Assembly: GCA_965199595.1 (NCBI GenBank)
Contig: OZ241182.1
Coordinates: forward strand, 1,612,001-1,676,000
DNA from: JBBROS01 sp965199595
Lineage (GTDB): Bacteria; Pseudomonadota; Alphaproteobacteria; Acetobacterales; Acetobacteraceae
Length of the DNA stretch: 64,000 nt
Direction of reading: 5' to 3'
Shown: positions 27,736 through 35,972 of the stretch, in pieces
How the letters are laid out: the number at the start of each line of letters is the position of its first letter
Numbering within the stretch: the first letter of the stretch is position 1
Program-made: the position numbers and the translations under genes
The notes under the pieces: model-generated
What the model saw: the letters and a program-made list of their open reading frames with translations, nothing else
Databases searched by the model: none
What the model was told of the DNA's origin: nothing

Positions 27736-29307
27736 ATGTCGCGGCCCATCGACATCGCCGATCTCCCGGACGACGTGACCGCCCTGCGTGGCGTGATCGG
27801 CACGCTGCTGGCCGACCTGTCGGCCGAGCGGGCGGCGCGTCAGCGGGCGGAGGCCGGGCTGCGCGACAAGGCGCTGGAGGCCGAGCACCTGCGCGCGCAG
27901 CTGGCCCGGCTGCGGCGCATGCAGTTCGGCCAGTCCTCCGAGCGCCTGCGGAACCAGATCGCGCAGCTCGAACTGGCGTTGGAGGAGCTGGAGGCGGAGC
28001 CCGCCGAGGCCGAGGCCGCCGGAACCGGCGCCCTGGATGGACCGGCGATCAATGGACCCACCCGTCGTGGCCGCAAGCCGCTGCCCGATCACTTGCCGCG
28101 CCGGGATGTGGAGCACCGTCCGGCCGAGTGCGCCTGCACCCGTTGCGGCGGCACCCTGCGCCAGGTCGGCACCGACGTGACCGAGGTGCTGGAGTATGTG
28201 CCGGGCCGGTTCGAGGTGGTCCGCCACGTCCGCCCGGCCTACTCCTGCCGCAGCTGCGAGGCGATGTGCCAGGCCCCCATGCCGAGCCTGCCCATCGTGC
28301 GCGGCCGCCCCGGCCCGGGGCTGCTGGCCCATGTGCTGGTGTCGAAATACGCCGACCACCTGCCGCTGTATCGGCAGAGCGAGATCTACGCCCGGGACGG
28401 TGTCGAGCTGGACCGGGCCACCATGGCCGCCTGGGTCGGCAAGGCCGCGTCGCTGATGCGTCCCCTGCTCGATGCGCTGGCACGGCACGTGATGGCGGCC
28501 GAGCGGCTGCATGCGGACGACACGCCGGTGCCGGTGCTGGCCCCCGGGGCCGGGCGGACCAAGACCGGCCGATTGTGGGTCTATGCGCGCGACGACCGAC
28601 CGTTCGCCGGAACCGCCCCGCCCGCGGTGCTGTACCGCTACACGCCGGACCGCCGCGGCGAACACCCTCGGGCGCATCTGGCCGGGTTCCGTGGCATTCT
28701 CCAGGCGGATGGCTATGCCGGGTTCACCGGGCTCTACCAGGCGGGAGGTGTCCAGGAGGCGGCCTGTTGGGCACACGCCCGGCGCAAGCTGCATGAGGTG
28801 TATGAGGCCGCGAAGTCGCCGCTGGCCCATGAGGCGCTGACCCGCATCGCCGCCCTTTACGCCATCGAGCGCGACATCCGTGGCCGCCCGCCTGCCGAGC
28901 GGCAGCAGGCGCGCGAGACCAGGTCCACTCCGCTGATGCGGGAGCTGCACGAGTGGTTCACAGCCACGCTGCGCCGCATCCCCGGCAAGGGCGCTCTGGC
29001 AGTGGCGATCCGCTACAGCCTGTCCCGCTGGGATGCGCTTACCCTGCCGCTGCGGGACGGGCGGGCCTGCCTGGACAACAATGGCGCCGAGCGCGCGATC
29101 CGTCCGGTGGCGCTGGGGCGCAAGAACTACCTGTTCGCCGGATCGGACAGCGGGGGCGAGCGGGCCGCCGCGATCTACAGCCTGATCACCACGGCCAAGC
29201 TGAACGGCCGCGATCCCGAGGCGTATCTGCGCACCGTGCTGACCCGCATCGCCGACCACCCGGTGAACCGGGTTGCGGAGCTGCTGCCGTGGGCGTTGAA
29301 CGCTTGA
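27736..29307 (+). CDS. tnpC: IS66 TnpC transposase
   Basis: A 523-residue DDE transposase. It has an N-terminal coiled coil (residues ~20-90), a zinc-finger-like segment with CACTRCGG and SCRSCEAMC pairs, and the catalytic core with likely Asp residues in ERLHADDTPVPVL and ILQADGYAGF and the Glu in LDNNGAERAIRPVALGRKNY (partial). Length and motifs are intact, so it is probably active. Its TGA overlaps the ATG of the passenger gene. Confidence 0.95.
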   Translation: MSRPIDIADLPDDVTALRGVIGTLLADLSAERAARQRAEAGLRDKALEAEHLRAQLARLRRMQFGQSSERLRNQIAQLELALEELEAEPAEAEAAGTGALDGPAINGPTRRGRKPLPDHLPRRDVEHRPAECACTRCGGTLRQVGTDVTEVLEYVPGRFEVVRHVRPAYSCRSCEAMCQAPMPSLPIVRGRPGPGLLAHVLVSKYADHLPLYRQSEIYARDGVELDRATMAAWVGKAASLMRPLLDALARHVMAAERLHADDTPVPVLAPGAGRTKTGRLWVYARDDRPFAGTAPPAVLYRYTPDRRGEHPRAHLAGFRGILQADGYAGFTGLYQAGGVQEAACWAHARRKLHEVYEAAKSPLAHEALTRIAALYAIERDIRGRPPAERQQARETRSTPLMRELHEWFTATLRRIPGKGALAVAIRYSLSRWDALTLPLRDGRACLDNNGAERAIRPVALGRKNYLFAGSDSGGERAAAIYSLITTAKLNGRDPEAYLRTVLTRIADHPVNRVAELLPWALNA

Positions 29308-29987
29308 TGGCGATCGACCCGGTCACGCGACTCGAAGACCTCGATGAGCGTCTCTCCGCCCTCCCGGGCGAGCCCATGTTGGCGAGCACGCTGGACGGGT
29401 TCGTGGCCGGGCTCCTCGTCTGCCCCACGCTGATCCTGCCCGGCGAATGGCTGCCGGAGGTCTGGAGCGCCAACGCGGCCACCGACCCGGAGCCGGTGTT
29501 CGAGACCGAGCAGCAGGCCAAGGACGTCACCAGGCTCATCATGGCGCACTACAATGCCGTATCGCGTGCGTTGCACGCCGGGCGCGGCCGCTACGAGGTG
29601 GTCTACGATGTCGACACCCGGAACGACGACACGATGTGGGAGATCTGGATCGAAGGGTTCGCCCGGGCCATTGCGCTGCGGCCATCGAGCTGGGACAGCA
29701 TGGCCGCAGCCGACCGAGGCACCCGTGCGGCCCTGGCGGGCTTGAAGGCGCTGATCGAGATCGCCGACGGAACCAGCAGCCAGGCCAAGACGGAGATCGA
29801 CGAGCTGACCAGGATGGCGCCCGACCTGATCCCCACCTGGGTCGATGACCTCCACGCCTGGCGGGTCGCGCAGCCCCATGCAGCTACGGGCAGATCAAGC
29901 ATGCCGGGCGGCAGCAAAGTCGGCCGCAACGAGCTTTGCCCGTGTGGATCAGGGCGAAAATACAAGAAGTGCTGCGGCGCAAACTGA
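29307..29987 (+). CDS. IS66 passenger: UPF0149 (YecA/YgfB) family protein with SEC-C zinc motif
   Basis: A 226-residue protein. Residues ~1-190 match the UPF0149 family (LDGFVAGLLVCPTLILPGEW, FARAIALRPSSWDSM). The C-terminus is a SEC-C motif, VGRNELCPCGSGRKYKKCCG, a CxC...CC zinc site like that at the end of SecA. The ATG at 29307 overlaps the tnpC stop (TGATG), so the gene is translationally coupled to the transposase. It lies inside the element's inverted repeats and moves with it. Its role in transposition or for the host is unknown. Confidence 0.88.
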   Translation: MAIDPVTRLEDLDERLSALPGEPMLASTLDGFVAGLLVCPTLILPGEWLPEVWSANAATDPEPVFETEQQAKDVTRLIMAHYNAVSRALHAGRGRYEVVYDVDTRNDDTMWEIWIEGFARAIALRPSSWDSMAAADRGTRAALAGLKALIEIADGTSSQAKTEIDELTRMAPDLIPTWVDDLHAWRVAQPHAATGRSSMPGGSKVGRNELCPCGSGRKYKKCCGAN

Positions 29988-30046
29988 CTCTCACGTCACA
30001 ACCGGTGCCGAGCAGCAGAACGCCGTAGTCACCACATGACGCTTAC

Positions 30047-30054
30047 AGCCGTGG
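30047..30054 (+). repeat. Right 8-bp target site duplication of the IS66 element
   Basis: AGCCGTGG, identical to 26830-26837. Confidence 0.9.
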
Positions 30055-30111
30055 AGGGTCAGGCCCGGGATCACCGACAGTTCACCGCGGCGCTGATCGC
30101 GGGCGCACTAT

Positions 30112-30513
30112 GCTGACAATCACGATCGGCCGAAGCTGATCATGATGGTTCGGAACAACCGTGACCTGAACCGGGTGATCCGGGAGGAGCGGGTGCGGCT
30201 CGGCTCCGGCAAGACCGAGAGCACGCAGTCCATCCCCGGCTTTCCCTACGCCGGGCATGCGGAGCTGCTGGGACTGAGGGGAATCTTCTGCAACGGCCTC
30301 GGCAAGGTGGGCAGCGCGTGGGACGAGGCGCTGGCGGCGGACCGTCCGGTGATCCTGGAGTTTTGCACCGATCCCAACGTGCCGCCGCTGCCGCCGCATA
30401 TCACGTTGGAGGACGCCGTGAACGTCGTGATCATGATCCCGTCGGAGCCCGAGCTGGGCAGCGTGCTGAAGAACCCGGCCAAGGAACTGCTCTCAACCTT
30501 CCTGCCAGGCTGA
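30112..30513 (+). pseudogene. C-terminal fragment of a thiamine-diphosphate-dependent enzyme
   Basis: The translation RPKLIMMVRNNRDLNRV, SIPGFPYAGHAELLGLRGI, WDEALAADRPVILEFCTDPN and VPPLPPHITLEDA matches the C-terminal ~130 residues of pyruvate-oxidase/acetolactate-synthase-like TPP enzymes, which are usually ~550-600 residues. The catalytic and FAD regions are missing, and homology stops near 30110, about 55 bases from the IS66 end. An ATG at 30142 could start a 123-residue ORF, but it would not be functional as an enzyme. Confidence 0.75.
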
Positions 30514-30518
30514 ATCCG

Positions 30519-31613
30519 ATGCATCAGGCTCCCATCGGTACCGTTCAGGCCCGCGCCTACACCGTGCCGACCGATGCGCCGGAGGCCGACGGCACCTTCG
30601 CCTGGACCGAGACCACGCTGGTCGTGGTAACGGTTGCAGGCGGCGGCGCCACCGGCCTCGGCTACACCTACAGTCCGGGCAGCGTGACCGGGCTGGTGAC
30701 CGGTAAGCTGGCGGCTGCGATCGCTGGCCAGGACGCCTTTGACGTGCCGCTCTGCCATCGGCTGATGGTCGATGCCGTGCGCAACATGGGCCGTTCCGGC
30801 CTGGCGGCGACGGCCATCTCCGCTGTCGATGCCGCGCTGTGGGATCTCAAGGCCAAGCTGCTCGGCCTTCCCCTCGCCGCGCTGCTGGGCCGGGCACGGG
30901 CGGCAGTGCCTATCTACGGCAGCGGTGGCTTCACCTCCTACGACGACGCGCAGCTCACGTCCCAACTCGGTGGCTGGGTTGAACGCGACGGGTGCCGCAT
31001 GGTCAAGATGAAGGTCGGCAGCCATCCGGACGACGACCCGCGCCGCGTGCGCATGGCCAAGGGCGCGATTGGCGATGCGGCCCTTTTCGTGGACGCGAAC
31101 GGCGCGTGTTCCGTCAAGGAAGCCCTCCGCCTCGCCGCCACCTTTGCGGCCGAGTGCGGCGTCGCCTGGTTCGAGGAGCCGGTTTCCTCCGACGACCTCG
31201 ATGGTCTCACGCAGGTCCGCGAAGGCGCCCCTCCCTGCATGGACATCGCCGCCGGCGAGTACGCCTTCAACACGGACGACGCCCGCCACCTGCTGGAACG
31301 CCGCGCCGTCGACGTGCTGCAATGCGATGCGTCGCGCTGCCTCGGCATCACCGGCTTCCTCGCCGTCGGCGCGCTGTGCGATGCCCACCACCTCGACCTG
31401 TCGGGCCACTGCGCCCCGGCGCTGCACGTCCACGCTGCCTGCGCCGTGTCGCGGCTGCGTCACCTGGAATGGTTCCACGACCATGTCCGCATCGAGCACA
31501 TGCTGTTCGACGGCGCCCCGGTCCCGAAGAACGGCGCCATCGAGCCCGACATGACCCGGCCCGGTCTCGGCCTTGCCTTCAAGCACCAGGACGCGGAGCG
31601 CTTTGCCGTATGA
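30519..31613 (+). CDS. Enolase-superfamily dehydratase/racemase (mandelate racemase/muconate lactonizing type)
   Basis: A 364-residue TIM-barrel enzyme. The capping domain is at ~1-125 and the barrel follows. The KxK motif is VKMKVG, and metal ligands are expected in LFVDANGA (Asp), AWFEEPVS (Glu) and DIAAGEYAF (Glu). The substrate base or His lies in LSGHCAPALHVH. The family abstracts a proton alpha to a carboxylate; the substrate here is unknown, although a sugar acid is plausible given the SMP-30 lactonase gene nearby. It starts 6 bases after the TPP-enzyme remnant. Confidence 0.88.
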   Translation: MHQAPIGTVQARAYTVPTDAPEADGTFAWTETTLVVVTVAGGGATGLGYTYSPGSVTGLVTGKLAAAIAGQDAFDVPLCHRLMVDAVRNMGRSGLAATAISAVDAALWDLKAKLLGLPLAALLGRARAAVPIYGSGGFTSYDDAQLTSQLGGWVERDGCRMVKMKVGSHPDDDPRRVRMAKGAIGDAALFVDANGACSVKEALRLAATFAAECGVAWFEEPVSSDDLDGLTQVREGAPPCMDIAAGEYAFNTDDARHLLERRAVDVLQCDASRCLGITGFLAVGALCDAHHLDLSGHCAPALHVHAACAVSRLRHLEWFHDHVRIEHMLFDGAPVPKNGAIEPDMTRPGLGLAFKHQDAERFAV

Positions 31614-31715
31614 CCCGCCTTCCCACGCCGCCGCGACGGCCTTGCCGCCGCCCATGCGCCTCTCCCCCGGCTTGATGCCGCTGCTGCCCAGCCCTGCGGT
31701 GGACGGACCGGCGCG

Positions 31716-32137
31716 GTGAAGTCGGCCCGGCGGCTCAACCGCGCCGCCGGCACCATCGCCACTCCCGTGCTGATCGACAGCGCGATGGAGCACGACCGCG
31801 CTGCCTTCAGCAACAAGGCGCTGTACACCCCCATCGCCGTGTCCGCGCTGTCCATCTCCGCATCGTTTCCACGGCCACAACGACCGCTCCCCTGCATCCC
31901 ACCGCTTGCGCGACGCCGTGTACGCCCGGCCGGGGCCACAGGTGTCGCTGGGACCGCCTTCCATTTCTACAACGTCACCAAGCGGCCCGGCACCGTTCCC
32001 ACCGTGGCCGGCCTGCCCGTGGGCCGCGTGGTGTCCGCGCTCACCGGGGCCGGCCTTCTGGGCACCACGGCTGAGGTCGGACTGCTCCACTTTCGGGGCG
32101 TCTTCCACAACCCGGCCATGCTGCCACCCGTCACCGG
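31716..32137 (+). pseudogene. Remnant of a membrane protein gene
   Basis: The pieces LNRAAGTIATPVLIDSAMEH, FSNKALYTPIAVSALSISAS, GVAGTAFHFYNVTKRPG and VAGLPVGRVVSALTGAGLLG with LLHFRGVFHNPAMLPPVT look like parts of a known ~230-residue multi-pass membrane protein family of alphaproteobacteria, but segments expected between them (for instance after NVTKRPG) are missing and the reading frame changes near 31900. It is best read as a decayed gene. The family name is not known to me. Confidence 0.5.
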
Positions 32138-32151
32138 CGTCAGGACCGGCA

Positions 32152-33123
32152 TCAGGCAACCAGATCGATCGCCAGCAGGTGCTTCGTCGCAGCCATGAAC
32201 AGGCGCTTGCCGTCGGCTCCGCCAAAGCAGAGGTTGGACACGGTCTGCGTCGTCGGGATGAAGCCCAGCCGCTCCCGTTCCGCCGACCAGACATGCACAC
32301 CGTCGGCCGCGGAGGTCCAGACCCAGCCGCGCCGGTCGATCGCGAAGCCGTCGGGGTAGCCGTGGTCGGTGTGGCAGAAGAAGCGCCGGTTCGACAGGCT
32401 GCCGTCCTCGGCCACGTCGAAGGCGATGATCTCGTGCGTGGTGCCGCTGCCCGCGTTCGGGATCTCGTTCAGCGACAGTGCCGTATCGGACACATAGAGC
32501 ACCCGGCCATCCGGTGAGAAGCCCACGCCGTTCGGCTGCTCGAAATCGGCGGCGCGGCGCAGTGCGCCCGAGCGGGGGTCGAAGCGGTAAACGCTGCGGT
32601 GATCGAGTTCCGGCTCGGCGATGCTGCCCTGGTTGGGCATCAGGAGGCCGAAGGTCGGATCGGCGAACCAGATCGCACCGTCCGGCGCCACCGTGAGGTC
32701 GTTTGGCGCGTTCAGGCGCCTGCCCTCGAAGTGGGTGACGATCGGCTCCGGCTGCGCGCCGGGCTCGGCGGAACGGCTGATGCAACGGCGGCCGTGCTCG
32801 CAATGCACCAGGCGGCCCTCGGCATCGAGCGCATTGCCATTCATGAAGAAGGTGCCGTCCAGCACCGTTTCCACCCGCCCATCGGGGTGGAGCGACAGCA
32901 GGCGGCGGTTCGGCACGTCGGACCAGTAGAGGATGCCGCGCTTTCCGTCCCAGACCGGGCCCTCGGCATGAAGGGTGCCCTCGTGCAGCACCAGGAGCGG
33001 CGCATCTGCGGGGAGCACGGCGAGGAGGCGCGGATCGTCGACCTGCACGCCCGGGAAGTTTTTCGCCAGTTCGGGCGGGCCCGCACGGCGCAGCAGCGTT
33101 CCCAGGCTCAGATCGTCGGACAT
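32152..33123 (-). CDS. SMP-30/gluconolactonase family protein
   Basis: A 323-residue six-bladed beta-propeller lactonase. Typical motifs are HAEGPVWDGKRGILYWSDVPN, then RRLNAPNDLTVAPDGAIWFADP and the C-terminal repeat GVGFSPDGRVLYVSDTA, YPDGFAIDRRGWVWTS (strings partial), which carry the Glu, Asn and Asp metal ligands. It hydrolyses sugar lactones. An AGGAG lies 7 bases before the ATG at 33123. It converges on the enolase-superfamily gene; together they suggest sugar-acid breakdown. Confidence 0.9.
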   Translation of the reverse strand: MSDDLSLGTLLRRAGPPELAKNFPGVQVDDPRLLAVLPADAPLLVLHEGTLHAEGPVWDGKRGILYWSDVPNRRLLSLHPDGRVETVLDGTFFMNGNALDAEGRLVHCEHGRRCISRSAEPGAQPEPIVTHFEGRRLNAPNDLTVAPDGAIWFADPTFGLLMPNQGSIAEPELDHRSVYRFDPRSGALRRAADFEQPNGVGFSPDGRVLYVSDTALSLNEIPNAGSGTTHEIIAFDVAEDGSLSNRRFFCHTDHGYPDGFAIDRRGWVWTSAADGVHVWSAERERLGFIPTTQTVSNLCFGGADGKRLFMAATKHLLAIDLVA

Positions 33124-33663
33124 GGTGTTCTCCTGCGAACGGTGGGTTGGTCAGACGCTAAAGACGCCGCGATCCCCGCCGTTCCCACTGCGCCAACCGC
33201 CTCAAGGGGAGGTGAGTTCGAGTGCGCACCCCTGGGCAGGAAACCGCAACCCGCTTGCCTATGAGTCAGAAGCTCGCCGTCCCTCCGCGTGCGTTCACTC
33301 TCGATACGGCCGAAAGCGACCAGACCCGGAATCGCCAGTGCCGGCTTCGACACTGCGACAACGCTGGCCTTGCGGCGCTCCTGCCGGTCATGCCCGGTTT
33401 CGAGCTCCGCCATGGCAACGCCGGACAACGGGCAGCCGGCGACGCGATGTGCCGGTTGCGGCGTCGCGTCCGTCGGTGGCAACCGGACGGTGCCTTGCCG
33501 GTCGTCGGATTTGACGCGCCTGCCAGACAGCATCGAGGTTTTCTGCGACTGGCCGCTGGCAACAGAGACCTGGATGTGGGCGTAGCGCGTTGCCGACGTG
33601 GTCCAACTGCTTGGGCGCGCGTTTGAACCCATGGCGGCCTGAACCATCCAGCGGCCGAGCACG
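33124..33663. other. 540-base stretch without a supported gene
   Basis: Open frames exist on both strands (for example 33222-33626 plus and 33108-33662 minus), but none has a ribosome-binding site, recognisable domain or codon pattern like the neighbours. The minus-strand frame contains plausible but unplaced segments (AELETGHDRQERRKA, KPALAIPGLVAFGRIESERT) and may be an old gene remnant. Confidence 0.4.
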
Positions 33664-35484
33664 TCAGCTCGCGATCTGATCGACCTGCGCCAGGATCAGC
33701 CTGGCAGCCGCGCTCGCCGCCATCGGGCGACCGAGCAGGTATCCCTGGACGGTCGCGACACCCTCACTGCGCAGCAGCCGAAGCTGACCTTCGGTCTCTA
33801 TTCCCTCCGCCGTTGCCCCGATTCCCAGCGCGCGCGCCATGTCGATGATCCCGCGGACGAATGCCAGACTGCGCGGGTCGGTTTCAATCTCGGCCGTGAA
33901 GCTGCGGTCGATCTTCAGGCCGTCGAAGGCGTAGTCACGAAGATAGGCGATCGAGGCGTGTCCAACCCCGAAATCGTCAAGAATAATGTGCACGCCGAGT
34001 TCTCGAAGCGCCGTCAGAGTCGTGCGCACCCGATCCGGATCGCTGAGCATGACGGTTTCGGTGACCTCCAGCTTCAGCTGGGACGGCGCGAGCTTGTGCC
34101 GGGTCAAGGCCGCGTGCACGTCGCCAACCAGGTCGCCGGCGAGGAAGTTGGCCGCCGAGAGGTTGGAGGAGATCTGCAGGTGCCCAGGCCACCCGGCCGC
34201 GAGACGGCAGGCCTGATCCAGCACCCAGCGATCGAGCTGCACGATGAGACCGGTTGCTTCCGCGTCGGGGATGAACTCGGACGGCAGCATGACCTGGCCA
34301 TCTGAACCCGGCCAGCGCACGAGCGCCTCGAAGCCGGCCAGTTGACCGGTCATTCCGTGAAAAATCGGCTGCAGCGCCAGCGCGAAGGGTTCATGGCCCG
34401 GCGGCAGGAGCGCGTCGCGCAACATCTCCCGGATCTTGTGGCGCCCAACCGGTGCAGGTCGGTTGCAGGCCGTATCAGGCGTGGCGAACTCGGTGGAGCC
34501 ACGCCCCGCGCGCTTCGCCCCGTACAGGGCGGCATCGGCCCGACGGATCAGCGTCTCGGGATCGCTGCCATCGAGCGGGCACAGGGCGATGCCGACCGAT
34601 GTCCGCAGCGGGACGCTTTGCTGATCGATCAGGAACGGTTCGGCCAGGGCGGCGTGAACGCGGGCAGCGATGCCTTGCAGGTCCGCGCGGCCTTGCACGT
34701 CCTCGACCAGGATGCAGAACTCGTCGCCGCCGAACCGGCTGACGGTGGTGCCGACCGGCGACAGCCGGCGTAGCCGGTGGGCCACCTCCCGCAAGGCGGC
34801 ATCGCCGCCACCGTGCCCGAACAGGTCGTTGATGGCCTTGAAGCAATCCAGGTCCAGGAACAGCAGCCCTACGCTGAGTGCGGGCCTATGCCGGCGCCGG
34901 GCCAGGGCGTCGTGCATTCGCTGGTCGAAGCCGGCCCGGTTCTCGAGCCCGGTGAGCGGGTCGGTCACTGCCAGGCCTCGCAACTCCTGGACCGAGGCGT
35001 GCAGCTTCAGGGCGCTGCCGACGCCGATGGCCAGTTGCCGAAGCTGATCGAGCATACCGTCGCTCACTTCGCGCGGTTCCCGGTCGATCACGCAGAGCGT
35101 CCCTAGAGCATGGCCGCTTGGTCCGATGATCGGGGCACCGGCGTAGAATCGCAGGCCAAGCTCGCCGACGACGAGCGGGTTGTCGACGAAGCGTGGGTCT
35201 TGCGTCGCGTCGGGTATGCAGAGTGTCTCGGCCGGGTTCAGGATGGCGTGCGCGCAGAACGAGGCGTCGCGGGTCGTCTCCGTCACGTCCAGCCCGACGC
35301 TGGCCTTGAACCATTGCCGGTCCTTCTCGACCAGGGAGACGGCTGCGATCGGCGCGGAGAACAGGGTCCTGGCCAGGGCAGGGAAGATGTCGAACTCGGA
35401 CGTGGGTTCGGTCCCGAGGATGCCGAGCGCGATCAGCGCCGCCAGACGCTCGTTCTCGTTCTCGGATTGTGGGGCTGCCGACAT
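33664..35484 (-). CDS. GAF-GGDEF-EAL cyclic-di-GMP signalling protein
   Basis: A 606-residue cytoplasmic protein with a GAF sensor domain (about 10-165; FCAHAILNPAETLCIPDA), a GGDEF diguanylate cyclase domain (about 175-330; intact RFGGDEFCIL) and an EAL phosphodiesterase domain (about 350-600; intact FEALVRW, DDFGVGHASI, EGIETEGQL, VQGYLLGRP). Both catalytic motifs look complete, so it could make, degrade or do both to c-di-GMP in response to a GAF signal. The ATG at 35484 follows AAGGA. No transmembrane segment is seen. Monocistronic by position. Confidence 0.93.
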   Translation of the reverse strand: MSAAPQSENENERLAALIALGILGTEPTSEFDIFPALARTLFSAPIAAVSLVEKDRQWFKASVGLDVTETTRDASFCAHAILNPAETLCIPDATQDPRFVDNPLVVGELGLRFYAGAPIIGPSGHALGTLCVIDREPREVSDGMLDQLRQLAIGVGSALKLHASVQELRGLAVTDPLTGLENRAGFDQRMHDALARRRHRPALSVGLLFLDLDCFKAINDLFGHGGGDAALREVAHRLRRLSPVGTTVSRFGGDEFCILVEDVQGRADLQGIAARVHAALAEPFLIDQQSVPLRTSVGIALCPLDGSDPETLIRRADAALYGAKRAGRGSTEFATPDTACNRPAPVGRHKIREMLRDALLPPGHEPFALALQPIFHGMTGQLAGFEALVRWPGSDGQVMLPSEFIPDAEATGLIVQLDRWVLDQACRLAAGWPGHLQISSNLSAANFLAGDLVGDVHAALTRHKLAPSQLKLEVTETVMLSDPDRVRTTLTALRELGVHIILDDFGVGHASIAYLRDYAFDGLKIDRSFTAEIETDPRSLAFVRGIIDMARALGIGATAEGIETEGQLRLLRSEGVATVQGYLLGRPMAASAAARLILAQVDQIAS

Positions 35485-35581
35485 CAAATTCCTTCAGATC
35501 AGGGCGATCGTTCCAGTCATCCGATTCGATTACAGGATAATCGTAAACGAAACATTGACCATTGCGGAATCGGGGTCGGCG

Positions 35582-35887
35582 CTACCTGACACCCTGGGCC
35601 TTGCGCACCTCGTCCAGCACCGCCTGGTGCGTCGCCAGGATACGCCGGAGGGTGGGCTTTCCCTTGTCGCTCGCCTCGGAGATGCCCTCGTGCATGTCCT
35701 CGATCCCGGTCATCATCTGCTCGGCGAGGCCGGAGAGCCGGTCCTGCAGCTGCTCGTCGTCGTCCTGCAACTCGGCCTTCCAGAGTGTCACGACGCGGCA
35801 CAGTTCGTTGGCGGCGCGGTTGGGGGGGACGCCCGCCTGGAGGAGCTTGATGAGGGGTGCGAGATCGGCGGTCGGGGAACGGGCCAT
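35582..35887 (-). CDS. Small conserved hypothetical protein
   Basis: A 101-residue acidic, predicted helical protein (LAPLIKLLQAGVPPNRAANE, DEQLQDRLSGLAEQMMTGIEDM). There is no signal peptide or membrane segment. It lies upstream of the GGDEF-EAL gene on the same strand, 97 bases away, and may be expressed with it. Function unknown. Confidence 0.6.
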   Translation of the reverse strand: MARSPTADLAPLIKLLQAGVPPNRAANELCRVVTLWKAELQDDDEQLQDRLSGLAEQMMTGIEDMHEGISEASDKGKPTLRRILATHQAVLDEVRKAQGVR

Positions 35888-35972
35888 GGCGCTCAAGGTA
35901 GATGCGTGGACCGGCTGTGGCTAGACAATGGCGGATGCGCGGGGAGGGGCGCGCGGGGAGAGGCGGGCGGGA

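Larger units (their letters stand above)
26838..30046 (+). mobile_element. Complete IS66-family insertion sequence with a passenger gene
   Basis: A 3,209-bp element. The left end GTAAGCGTC (from 26838) and the right end read inward from 30046 (GTAAGCGTC) are imperfect inverted repeats, 17 of the first 22 bases identical. Perfect 8-bp direct repeats AGCCGTGG flank it. Inside are tnpA, tnpB and tnpC plus a fourth coupled gene for a UPF0149/SEC-C protein. Intact genes and an exact duplication suggest a recent insertion, in the 3' flank of the rrn operon. Confidence 0.92.
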
